From assembly GCA_023264735.1 (NCBI GenBank), contig JAHFVD010000038.1, positions 1 through 64,000 of the forward strand: DNA of 64,000 nt. The letters are read 5' to 3'. The notes beneath the pieces are model-generated. The model had not been told where the DNA came from. It did not search any database and saw nothing but the letters and a program-made list of their open reading frames with translations. Origin of the DNA: Mycobacterium sp. Lineage in GTDB: Bacteria; Actinomycetota; Actinomycetes; Mycobacteriales; Mycobacteriaceae. Positions 35,935-43,564 of this stretch are shown here, piece after piece; position 1 is the first letter of the stretch, and every line of letters begins with the position of its first letter. Both the position numbers and the translations under genes were made by a program.

Positions 35935-37122
35935 CTAATACGATTTCGGCAGACCGAGTTTGCGTTCGGCGAGGAAGCAGAGAATCAGTTCGGGACTCAC
36001 GGGCGCGATGCGGCATAGCTTGACTTCCCGCCACAGCCTTTCCACGTGGTACTCCTTGGCGTAACCGTATCCGCCGAGCGTCTGCATCGCCCGGTCGGCG
36101 GCCTGAAAGCCGTACTCACCCCCGAGGTACTTGGCTGTATTCGCCTCCGCGCCACAGTCTTTGCCGCGGTCATACAGCGAGGCCCCACGCAGTACCGTCA
36201 GCCAGGCCGATTCGAGTCGCGCGTAGCTGTCGGCCAGCGGGAACTGCACGCCTTGATTCACACCTATGGGCCTGCCGAAGACCACACGCTCCTTGGCGTA
36301 TTCGACCGCGATTTCAAGCGCCTTCCGGCCGATGCCAATTGCCTCGGATGCGACCAGAAGACGTTCGGGGTTGAGGCCGTCGAGCAACATCCGGAATCCG
36401 CGGCCCTCCTCACCCACCATGTCGCGGTTAGGAACAGGGAGGTCGTCGATGAAGAGTTCGTTGGAGTCGACCGCCGAACGTCCAGTCTTCTCGATCTCGT
36501 TGACGGTGATGTGATCTCGGTTCAGGTCGGTGAAGAACAACGTCAATCCGTCTGCCTTTGAACGGCCTGGTTCGGGCTCGCGAGTACGCGTGAGGAGGAG
36601 GATCTTGTCGGCTACCTGCGCCGTGCTGATCCAGACCTTGCGGCCGTTGATCACCCAGTCGGAACCTTTGCGGACCGCTCGGGTCTGCAGGCTTGTGGTA
36701 TCGAGCCCGGCGTCGGGTTCGCTAACCCCGAACGCGACCCGCATCCGTCCTTCGACGATCTCAGGCAGGTAGGCGTTGCGCATCTCGTCGGACCCGTGCT
36801 TCACAACGACATTGGTTCCGAACACGTTCATGTGAATCGCGCTGGCGGCCGAGAGACCGCCGCCCCTGGCGACGCCCTCCATCATCATCACTGCTTCGGA
36901 GATGCCAAGCCCGACTCCGCCATATTCCTTGGGCATGGCGATGCCTAGCCAGCCTTGGGAGGCGGCGAACTTGAAGAAATCGTCAGGGAATTTGCCCGCC
37001 TTGTCGACCTCCCGCCAGTAGTCCAGGGGATACCTGGCCATTCCCTCGTTGACCGAAGCCTGGATGCTCTCCTGATTCTCGGAAAGCTCCCACGGTTGTG
37101 CGACCGAAGTCGTTGCGTCCAC
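35935..37122 (-). CDS. Acyl-CoA dehydrogenase B
   Basis: This 395-residue acyl-CoA dehydrogenase has VSEPDAGLDTTS (near 133-144) and KVWISTAQVADK for flavin binding. The catalytic glutamate is probably E253 in GLNPERLLVA, the position used by isovaleryl-CoA and long-chain enzymes, since the C-terminal YEGT site reads RIAPVS. An isovaleryl-type site suits branched or bulky acyl chains, such as ring-opened terpenoid acids. It lies 12 bp downstream of the HMG-CoA-lyase-like gene and directly upstream of dehydrogenase A. Confidence 0.85.
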   Translation of the reverse strand: MDATTSVAQPWELSENQESIQASVNEGMARYPLDYWREVDKAGKFPDDFFKFAASQGWLGIAMPKEYGGVGLGISEAVMMMEGVARGGGLSAASAIHMNVFGTNVVVKHGSDEMRNAYLPEIVEGRMRVAFGVSEPDAGLDTTSLQTRAVRKGSDWVINGRKVWISTAQVADKILLLTRTREPEPGRSKADGLTLFFTDLNRDHITVNEIEKTGRSAVDSNELFIDDLPVPNRDMVGEEGRGFRMLLDGLNPERLLVASEAIGIGRKALEIAVEYAKERVVFGRPIGVNQGVQFPLADSYARLESAWLTVLRGASLYDRGKDCGAEANTAKYLGGEYGFQAADRAMQTLGGYGYAKEYHVERLWREVKLCRIAPVSPELILCFLAERKLGLPKSY

Positions 37123-37134
37123 GTCAATCTCCTC

Positions 37135-38076
37135 TCAGCGTGTCAATCCGGTTCCGGTGCGCTGCACTTGGCTGCGCCCGGGTGTTCCGAGCACGCGCTC
37201 GGCGACGCGGCCGGCATCGACAAGTGCGTCGACGTCGATGCCTGTCTCGATACCGGCACGTTCGAGGAGCACCACGAAGTCCTCGGTACTGACGTTGCCC
37301 GTCTCACCGGCGTGGTTCTGTTCCACCATGGACGGCTCGCCGCCGATGCCGCCGAGGCAGGCATCGACGGTGCCCGCGCCGGCGAGCACCGCCGCCCAGG
37401 TGTTGGCGATGCCTGCTCCGCGGGTGTCGTGGAAGTGGGCGATCCAGCCGGTATCCGGGAACTGCGAAACTGCCCGTTCGGTGTAACGTGCCGCGCGCAT
37501 GGGGTCGGCAAGACCTGTGGTGTCGCTCAGCATGATTCGGTCCACGCCCATCTCGACGAGACGGCCGGCGATGTCGAAGACAGCTTCCACGTCCACCGCC
37601 CCCGCGATCGGACAGCCGAAGGCGGTGGCGACGGCGGCGACGACCTCAAGGTCTGCCTCGTGGGCGCGCGCGACCATGTCCGCGATCTCTGGAAGATGCT
37701 GCGCGTGTGTCTTCTTCAGGTTCGCGATGTTGTGCGGCTCCGAAGCGGAGATCGGGAACCCGATGATGTCGATGACGCGCCGCTCCTCGTTCATCGCCGC
37801 GGCGCGCTCCACTCCACGCAGATTGGGGGTCAACACGCGGGTCCGCACATCAGCCGCGATGAGCGCATGGAGAACCTCCTCGGCGTCGGCGAACTGGGGT
37901 GCGTACTTCGCCGGAACTAAGGAGGTCACGTCCAATTCCCGGACGCCGGCAGCGGTTACTGCGCTCAGCACCGCCACCTTGTCGTGCGTCGGCACCGTGA
38001 GCGTCCAGGATTGAAGACCGTCCCGAGCCCAGCACTCGCAGATCGAGACACTCCGCGGCAGCGAAATGACGCTCAC
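37135..38076 (-). CDS. HMG-CoA-lyase-like DRE-TIM aldolase lacking the catalytic cysteine
   Basis: This 313-residue DRE-TIM metallolyase has the metal and substrate residues R18-D19 in ARDGLQ, LTPNLRG (82-88), SASEPHN (110-116) and HFHD (214-217, H214 and H216). In true HMG-CoA lyase the late glycine loop contains GGCPYA with the catalytic cysteine. Here it reads GGIGGEP with E247 in that place. It could cleave HMG-CoA-like beta-hydroxy acyl-CoA by another acid/base, or catalyse a different retro-aldol. The GTG start overlaps the stop of the crotonase upstream (GTGA). Confidence 0.82.
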   Translation of the reverse strand: MSVISLPRSVSICECWARDGLQSWTLTVPTHDKVAVLSAVTAAGVRELDVTSLVPAKYAPQFADAEEVLHALIAADVRTRVLTPNLRGVERAAAMNEERRVIDIIGFPISASEPHNIANLKKTHAQHLPEIADMVARAHEADLEVVAAVATAFGCPIAGAVDVEAVFDIAGRLVEMGVDRIMLSDTTGLADPMRAARYTERAVSQFPDTGWIAHFHDTRGAGIANTWAAVLAGAGTVDACLGGIGGEPSMVEQNHAGETGNVSTEDFVVLLERAGIETGIDVDALVDAGRVAERVLGTPGRSQVQRTGTGLTR

Positions 38077-38870
38077 GAACCCCCTCCATGCCACACGGGT
38101 TTGCGCTTCTCGGCAAATGCAGCGACGCCTTCCCGGGCGTCTCCGGTGGTCGTTGCGACGCTGAGCATCGACTGCAGCAGCGCCAACTCCTGCTCGGTAC
38201 TGGCGCCGAGCACTTGATAGAAGGTGCTGCGCCCCAGACGGATCGCACTCGGTGATTGTTGAGCGATTGAGTTGGCGACCGCATCGACGGTGGCGTCCAA
38301 TTCGCACACGGGGACAAGATGATTGACGAACCCCAACCGGACCGCCTCATCGGCCTTGACCCGCCGGCCCGTCATCATCAGTTCGAGGGCGACCTTGGGC
38401 GCCATCGACCGCAACATCGGGACCGTGATCATGTAGGGCCACAGACCCACCGCGACCTCGGGAGTCCCGAACACCGCGTCCTCGGCGGCGACCACGATGT
38501 CGCAGGCCATGGCGAGTCCGAACCCGCCAGCCAGGGCGTAGCCACGTACCCGCGCGATCGTCGGGATGCCCGACGACCACATCGTTTTGAAGAGTTCAGC
38601 CATGTGGCCGCGACCCGCGTGAGCTTCTTCGGCGTCAATGTCCTCACCGCGCAGGCCGCCGAGATCGGCACCGGCGCAGAATGCTTGGTCGCCGGCGCCG
38701 GTCAGAACCAGTACCCGCACGTCACCCTCCGCAATCGCCCGGACCACCCCGTCGCGAAGGCTCGCCAAGGTCTCGAAGGTCATCGAGTTGCGGCGCTGCG
38801 GCCGGTCGATGGTCAACGTCACCACGTATCCGCGTTTCTCGTAGCGGACGGTCGACCCCGATTCCGTCAC
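38073..38870 (-). CDS. Enoyl-CoA hydratase/isomerase (crotonase) family protein
   Basis: This 265-residue crotonase has the CoA-binding AFCAGADL near residue 63-70 and the oxyanion segment RGYALAGGFGLAMACD (109-124). Of the two hydratase glutamates, the second is present as E138 in FGTPEVAVG. The first is replaced by glycine (G118), so an isomerase, thioesterase or C-C hydrolase role is as likely as hydration. The GTG start overlaps the P450 stop (GTGA), which fixes it. It belongs to the beta-oxidation-like block of the operon. Confidence 0.84.
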   Translation of the reverse strand: MTESGSTVRYEKRGYVVTLTIDRPQRRNSMTFETLASLRDGVVRAIAEGDVRVLVLTGAGDQAFCAGADLGGLRGEDIDAEEAHAGRGHMAELFKTMWSSGIPTIARVRGYALAGGFGLAMACDIVVAAEDAVFGTPEVAVGLWPYMITVPMLRSMAPKVALELMMTGRRVKADEAVRLGFVNHLVPVCELDATVDAVANSIAQQSPSAIRLGRSTFYQVLGASTEQELALLQSMLSVATTTGDAREGVAAFAEKRKPVWHGGGS

Positions 38871-40084
38871 GATCCTGCCTTGCGAATATCCAGCGGCAAC
38901 GAAATCAGCGAGCGCAGAACGGCGTTGTCCTTGTATTCGGGGGTGAAGTCGGCAGGCACGTCCATCGACTCCACACGATCGAGGAGCAGCTCAAGGGCGA
39001 CCGCACCTTCCAACCGAGACAGCGCTGCGCCCAGGCAGAAGTGCAGGCCCTTGCCGAATGACAGATGCGAACGCGAGTTCTTGCGGTCCACATCGAAGGC
39101 ATCGGGATTCGCGAACACCGCGTCGTCACGGTTTGCAGAACCCGCCAGGATCAGCACTCTCGAGCCTTCCGGCACCGCGGTGCCGCCAACCTCGGTGTCG
39201 ATCTTGACTCGCCGCACACTGCCCTGCACGGGCGCCTCGAGTCGCAGTGCCTCTTCGACGGCGACCGGGATCTTGCTGCGATCGTTGCGCAGTCTGGCTA
39301 GCTGATCGGGATTCTGTTGCAGTAGCAACATCAGACTCGATAAGAGGTTCACCGTGGTCTCGTTGCCTGCGACCAACGTGACATAGGAGATGGCGAGGAT
39401 CTCCTGCGTGGTCAACGGCAGCTCGTCTCCGTCCCGCGCGCTGACGAGCAGGCCGAGGAAGTCGTCACCGGCATTGACGCGACATTCGGCTACCCGTCCG
39501 TCGAAGTAGCCGAGAAGCTCCTGCAGCGAGTCGTAGCACTCTTGGGAACGTTCCGAGGTGAGAGTGCCGCCCAACACTTCGGCGGCGTCGTCGGACCACT
39601 TGGCGAAGATCTCGAGGTCATCGCGTGGCACGCCGAGGAAGTCGGCGATGACGATTAGAGGCAACGGGGTGGCGAAGTCCTTTACGTAGTCGATTCTGCC
39701 CTCGGAGGGGAATGCATCGATCAGATCATTGGCGACACCGCGAATCTTGTTCTCCAGCATCGATATCCGGCGAGCTGTGAATGCCGGCGCGACAAGCTTG
39801 CGAAACCGCGTATGCGACGGCGGATCGTTCGTCAACAATGTACGCACGACCCGATAGTCGTCTGGCGAAGTGGCAGCGCCCATCAACTCCGACTGGCGCA
39901 GACCCGGACCGGCCTTGTTGGAGAACGCCTCAGTCTCGGCGAGCACCTCCTCACAGTCCGCGTGACGGGTCACCAGAAAGACGTCTTCGTCCTCGAGTTG
40001 GTGCACTGGGTCGTTCTCCCGCAACTTGCGGTAGTAGCCGTGTGGTGACTGCACGGTGTCGAATTGGTAAAAGGGGTCGACCAT
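38867..40084 (-). CDS. Cytochrome P450 of the 6-oxocamphor-hydrolase-like operon
   Basis: This 405-residue soluble bacterial P450 has the I-helix AGNET (239-243), the K-helix ExxR E278-R281, and heme loop SFGKGLHFCLG with C350. The start ATG at 40082-40084 has AAAGGA about 9 bp upstream; a longer frame upstream adds no P450 sequence. It lies 120 bp after the 6-oxocamphor-hydrolase-like gene and overlaps the crotonase. I infer hydroxylation of an unactivated ring carbon at the start of the pathway. No ferredoxin sits next to it. Confidence 0.87.
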   Translation of the reverse strand: MVDPFYQFDTVQSPHGYYRKLRENDPVHQLEDEDVFLVTRHADCEEVLAETEAFSNKAGPGLRQSELMGAATSPDDYRVVRTLLTNDPPSHTRFRKLVAPAFTARRISMLENKIRGVANDLIDAFPSEGRIDYVKDFATPLPLIVIADFLGVPRDDLEIFAKWSDDAAEVLGGTLTSERSQECYDSLQELLGYFDGRVAECRVNAGDDFLGLLVSARDGDELPLTTQEILAISYVTLVAGNETTVNLLSSLMLLLQQNPDQLARLRNDRSKIPVAVEEALRLEAPVQGSVRRVKIDTEVGGTAVPEGSRVLILAGSANRDDAVFANPDAFDVDRKNSRSHLSFGKGLHFCLGAALSRLEGAVALELLLDRVESMDVPADFTPEYKDNAVLRSLISLPLDIRKAGS

Positions 40085-40204
40085 CAGAACCGTCCTTTCA
40101 AAGACGCGGTCGCGTGGTGAGCGGCCGGTGACAGGGCGCGCCGCCGAGGTGACCAACTCGATCGATGTCCACGCGCGGCGCCTCTGATCCCAAATCTTCG
40201 ATGT

Positions 40205-40987
40205 TCAAGACGCGGGCTCATCGAACTCCGGAAACCGGGAAATCGATACGTACGCTTCAATTCCCAGGCCGGTCAGCAATTCCTCTTGCAGGGCTCGCCG
40301 CGTGGGACGCTGGAGCAGCGCGCGAGTGTGCGCCATCACCAGGGGATCCACCTGCGCCAGACCAGCCGCGAGCTCGCCGACACGTGGCATGAGTGCCTCA
40401 CGAGCGACGACCTCCCCCACCACGCCAAGCGAAAGCGCCTCGGCGGCAAAGATTTTCTGGCCCGTGAGCAGGAAGTGCTTTGCCCGCACGGGACCTAGCA
40501 CCATCGGCCACAACACCTGCACGCCGTCTCCGGGTACCAGGCCACCCGGAACGTGCGCAAGGTCTTGGAAAAAGGTGTCGTCGGTGCATACCACGACGTC
40601 GCAGAGCAACGCGAGTTCGGCGTGACCGGTGACGGGGCCGTTGATGGCGGCGACGACCGGCACCCTCAGGTCGGTCATCCCCGTCAGCATGCGGGCGGCT
40701 TCACCGAGACCACGTTCCCAGTCCGAGGGCTTGACCTTTCCGCTGCGGTAGACGTCGCCGTATCCCGGCGGCGTGGAGATGAAGTGATCGCCGGTGCCGG
40801 TCAAAATCACGACACGATTTCCGTCGTCCGACGCGATCGCTTCGAGCAGTCGCGGAAACTCGCGGTGCGCGAGTGCGGTCCACTGCATCGGCCCGTCACG
40901 GTAGTGCAGGCGAGCCGTAAGCACTCCGTCGTCGGTACGAGACAAGGAAATGACCTTGAAGGCGTCGACGTAGTCGGCCAGTTTCAT
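40205..40987 (-). CDS. 6-oxocamphor-hydrolase-like crotonase (beta-diketone retro-Claisenase)
   Basis: This 260-residue crotonase-superfamily protein is unlike ordinary enoyl-CoA hydratases and resembles Rhodococcus 6-oxocamphor hydrolase. That enzyme cleaves a C-C bond between two ring ketones without CoA. From memory its key residues are H122, H145, D154 and E244. All four occur here at the same numbers (GH122AE, AH145VPGG, PGD154G, GIE244A), with W36 and H41 close to the other pocket residues. The protein has INGPVTG instead of the usual CoA-enzyme oxyanion segment. It is the first gene of the first minus-strand operon, behind the palindromic promoter, and is followed by a P450. The substrate should be a cyclic 1,3-diketone. 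Confidence 0.8.
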   Translation of the reverse strand: MKLADYVDAFKVISLSRTDDGVLTARLHYRDGPMQWTALAHREFPRLLEAIASDDGNRVVILTGTGDHFISTPPGYGDVYRSGKVKPSDWERGLGEAARMLTGMTDLRVPVVAAINGPVTGHAELALLCDVVVCTDDTFFQDLAHVPGGLVPGDGVQVLWPMVLGPVRAKHFLLTGQKIFAAEALSLGVVGEVVAREALMPRVGELAAGLAQVDPLVMAHTRALLQRPTRRALQEELLTGLGIEAYVSISRFPEFDEPAS

Positions 40988-41094
40988 GGGCCCACCTGCA
41001 ACGTGGCGCTCTCGACTCGCGGCCGCGGCAACGCGATGAGTGCTTCAGGAACCACCTGTCGAACGCCTCTCGCTAGAAGAGCTGGTGACATCGG

Positions 41095-41124
41095 ACTGTA
41101 TCCTAGTTAATAGTCACTAGGCAA
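41095..41124 (-). promoter_or_regulatory. SigA-like promoter with 18-bp palindromic operator (site 2)
   Basis: On the minus strand TTGCCT (41124-41119), an 18-base spacer and TACAGT (41100-41095) form the promoter of the 6-oxocamphor-hydrolase-like operon. CTAGTTAATAGTCACTAG (41103-41120) lies within the promoter and, with flanking C/G, extends to a 20-bp imperfect palindrome. It differs from site 1 at three positions. The tandem-TetR gene starts 64 bp away on the other strand, so the same site could control both directions. Confidence 0.65.
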
Positions 41125-41184
41125 CGATGATCCTTTAAGCTGGCGATAGAGACCCGAATGGGCCGACAACGAGGCAGGTGAACA

Positions 41185-42360
41185 GTGGCCATCGCCGACG
41201 ACGGTGCGGCGCGCCCGCCACGGATGCGCGCAAGTGAGCGCCGGGGTCAGTTGGCCCACGTCGCCGCTCATCGCTTCCATCAACTCGGGTATCACGCGGT
41301 GTCGCTCGGTTCGGTCGCGACGGAGGTGGGTCTCACCGGACCTGCGGTATACCGACACTTCCGCAACAAGCAAGCCCTGCTTGCCGCGGCAATCGCCAGC
41401 GGTCTGGATCTCGTCGAAGATGCGCTGCTGCGCACGACGGGCGGCACCCTGGATGACCTTGTCGCCGCAGTGGCCAACGCCAGCCTGGAACGGCCCGATT
41501 TGTGGGTTCTGCTACAACGCGAATCCCGGTATCTCAATCCGGACTTGCGCGCGCAGATCGATGCTCAGTTCGCGCGCGTCATCGACGGCTTCGTCAAGCG
41601 GGTCCGGAAGGAGTCACCCAGCCTGAGCGACGAGGACGCCAGACTGTTGGTCACCGCAGCCACCGCCGTTCTCTCGACTCCGGCGACCGCGACACCGGCG
41701 CTGCCTCGAACCGAATACCGCCGCGAACTGTCCGCCGCGGCGCTGACGTGCCTGCGGTTCGACCTGACCACCGTGGAGCCGCGGCCAGCGGCACCCTTCG
41801 CCGTCGACGTAGCGGGTGCGGAGCGCACACGACGAAGCGAGATCGTCGAGGCGGCGACCGACCTGTTCTACCGACGGGGCTACACCGGCGTCAGCCTCGA
41901 CGACATCGGCTCCGCCGTGGGCATGGCCGGGCCGAGCATTCTGCACTACTTCGAAACGAAGTCCGCCATTTTGGTCGCCGCCTTCGACAGAGCCACTGAG
42001 ATCCTGGCCGACGAAGGCCGCCGCCTGGAATCCGGGCCGGCTGGGCTGTCCGAGGTCGTCGACTCGTACGTCCAATTCTGCCTGCACAATCGGAGCCTGG
42101 TCGGGGTGTACGTGTCTGACGCCATGAATCTGTCCAGCGACGCGCTCGAGCGCACCCGCTCGATCATTCGCCAGGACATCACAGCCTGGACGAGTGCCCT
42201 GCAGCGAATCTCTGCCGACCTCGACGATCGGCAGGCGCGCGTGCGGGTGCAGGCGGCGATGGGAGCAGTTCACGACCTCGTCCGGCTGGGACATTTTGCG
42301 TCGCGCCCACGAATTGCTGACGAGATCGCCGCGCTAGCGCTCGCGGTCCTTCTTCGGTGA
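41185..42360 (+). CDS. Tandem TetR regulator with two DNA-binding domains in one chain
   Basis: The 391-residue protein is two TetR units end to end. Unit 1 has its helix-turn-helix around residues 15-60 (SLGSVATEVGLTGPAVYRHF). Unit 2 has another around residues 215-260 (SLDDIGSAVGMAGPSILHYF). Each is followed by a helical ligand/dimer domain. One chain could thus bind both halves of a palindrome. It diverges from the operon promoter carrying site 2 and is the best candidate to bind sites 1 and 2. The GTG at 41185 was taken; GTG 41179 is an in-frame alternative. Confidence 0.86.
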   Translation: MAIADDGAARPPRMRASERRGQLAHVAAHRFHQLGYHAVSLGSVATEVGLTGPAVYRHFRNKQALLAAAIASGLDLVEDALLRTTGGTLDDLVAAVANASLERPDLWVLLQRESRYLNPDLRAQIDAQFARVIDGFVKRVRKESPSLSDEDARLLVTAATAVLSTPATATPALPRTEYRRELSAAALTCLRFDLTTVEPRPAAPFAVDVAGAERTRRSEIVEAATDLFYRRGYTGVSLDDIGSAVGMAGPSILHYFETKSAILVAAFDRATEILADEGRRLESGPAGLSEVVDSYVQFCLHNRSLVGVYVSDAMNLSSDALERTRSIIRQDITAWTSALQRISADLDDRQARVRVQAAMGAVHDLVRLGHFASRPRIADEIAALALAVLLR

Positions 42361-42378
42361 CGGTTCGACTCGGTTGCC

Positions 42379-42396
42379 CTAGTAAACATTAACTTG
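42379..42396. promoter_or_regulatory. Degenerate copy of the palindromic operator
   Basis: This 18-bp stretch begins CTAGT and matches site 2 in 13 of 18 positions, but its right half is poor. It lies between the tandem-TetR stop and the next TetR gene. It may be a weak site or chance. Confidence 0.25.
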
Positions 42397-42505
42397 ACAT
42401 GACGCAGGTGTACTGCGAACGAACGTGTCGCATCGACGGCTCGTCAGGCGGATATGCGTGGGTTGGCTTTCACCCAGCCGCTCAATTACTGCCTAACCTG
42501 TACTT

Positions 42506-42523
42506 TCATAATCCCAGTTATGA
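42506..42523. promoter_or_regulatory. Inverted repeat upstream of the third TetR gene
   Basis: TCATAA (42506-42511) and TTATGA (42518-42523) are separated by TCCCAG. It lies about 70 bp upstream of the TetR start, a normal distance for autoregulation. The remainder of the 231-bp gap shows no gene. Confidence 0.4.
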
Positions 42524-42591
42524 TATGACCGCGCATCAACAGCATCGCGCCTGGAGGTTCCGCATTCGAACATGATGGACGCTACGAAAGC

Positions 42592-43140
42592 GTGGTGGAA
42601 ATGGCGACGGTCAACCGGCAAGACTACTTCGAAGGCGCGCTGGACCTGTTGGCCAAAGACGGATTCGGGTCGCTGCGACTGACCGCGTTGTGCAAATGGC
42701 TGGGCATGACGACAGGGTCGTTCTACAACTGGTTTCGCGACTGGAACGACTTCGTCGACCAGTTTCTCGAGTACTGGGAGAAGGAGCTCACCGAGCGGCT
42801 GGTGGCCGAGGCCGAGCACAACCCAAACCCGTGGGCGCGTCTGGACCAACTTCGAGAGCTCGTTAGGACGGTGCCCCACGAGGCCGAAGTGGCGCTGCGT
42901 GCATGGAGTAACGCAGATCCACGGGCAGCCAAGGTATGCGCCGAGGCCGACATGGTGCGCCGCAAGACCATCTTCGACACGGTGCACAGCTTGATCTCGG
43001 ATACCGAGCTAGCCAGCCGCCTGGCGGTGCTGGGGCTTTCTATCGTCATCGGCCAACAGCACGTCGACGTATCGACGATGGACTGGTCGCTGGCACAGTT
43101 CAATGCGCTAGTACGAGTCCACGCCGATGCCGCTTCATAG
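42592..43140 (+). CDS. TetR-family regulator upstream of a P450
   Basis: This 182-residue protein has an N-terminal helix-turn-helix (LRLTALCKWLGMTTGSFYNWF, about residues 28-48) and a helical C-terminal domain. The true start is uncertain among GTG 42592, GTG 42595 and ATG 42601, and none has a clear ribosome binding site. It probably controls itself and perhaps the P450 424 bp downstream on the same strand. Confidence 0.82.
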   Translation: MVEMATVNRQDYFEGALDLLAKDGFGSLRLTALCKWLGMTTGSFYNWFRDWNDFVDQFLEYWEKELTERLVAEAEHNPNPWARLDQLRELVRTVPHEAEVALRAWSNADPRAAKVCAEADMVRRKTIFDTVHSLISDTELASRLAVLGLSIVIGQQHVDVSTMDWSLAQFNALVRVHADAAS

Positions 43141-43473
43141 CGAAAGCAGCCAGGGCGAAAGCGGTCTCACCCGCACCAAGTGAAATCTACTGTTACGGTG
43201 ACACTTTCGATTTCGAATCGGACATCAGCGGCGGCGTTTCCCCGACGCCCTTGACGACCGCCTACCGCGCCGCGACCAGGCTCGCAGTCAGACTTCAAAT
43301 AATGTCATTTACTTTATGTCACTGATTCGCTGATGGGCACCCGCCACTCGCTTGCGGCCCACAGTGACCCTGAGGCGCGGCATAGTCCGCGTTCCAACAA
43401 GGTAAACCCGTGCTAACGCGGCGATTCCGCGACCGGATCCCCACCCTAGGCACCTGACGGAAGTCACTGTAAG

Positions 43474-43494
43474 CATTCCTAGGAATGTAATTCC
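43474..43494. promoter_or_regulatory. Overlapping palindromes upstream of the second P450, in a 424-bp gene-free stretch
   Basis: CATTCCTAGGAATG (43474-43487) is a perfect 14-bp palindrome. Its right half GGAAT pairs again with ATTCC (43490-43494), giving three ATTCC half-sites in 19 bp. It lies about 70 bp before the P450 start. The rest of 43141-43564 contains no gene or homology that I can support. Confidence 0.4.
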
Positions 43495-43564
43495 CATTAT
43501 GTTATGTTGTGAGCTGAGTCACGAATCTGCGGAGATAGCGCGTGCGCCACATGAAAGGGACGTG

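Noticed and set aside
30755..41124. KstR or KstR2 (cholesterol regulon) control of the operons
   Set aside because: The palindrome CTAGT...ACTAG does not resemble the KstR or KstR2 motifs that I recall, and no ring-specific cholesterol genes are present.
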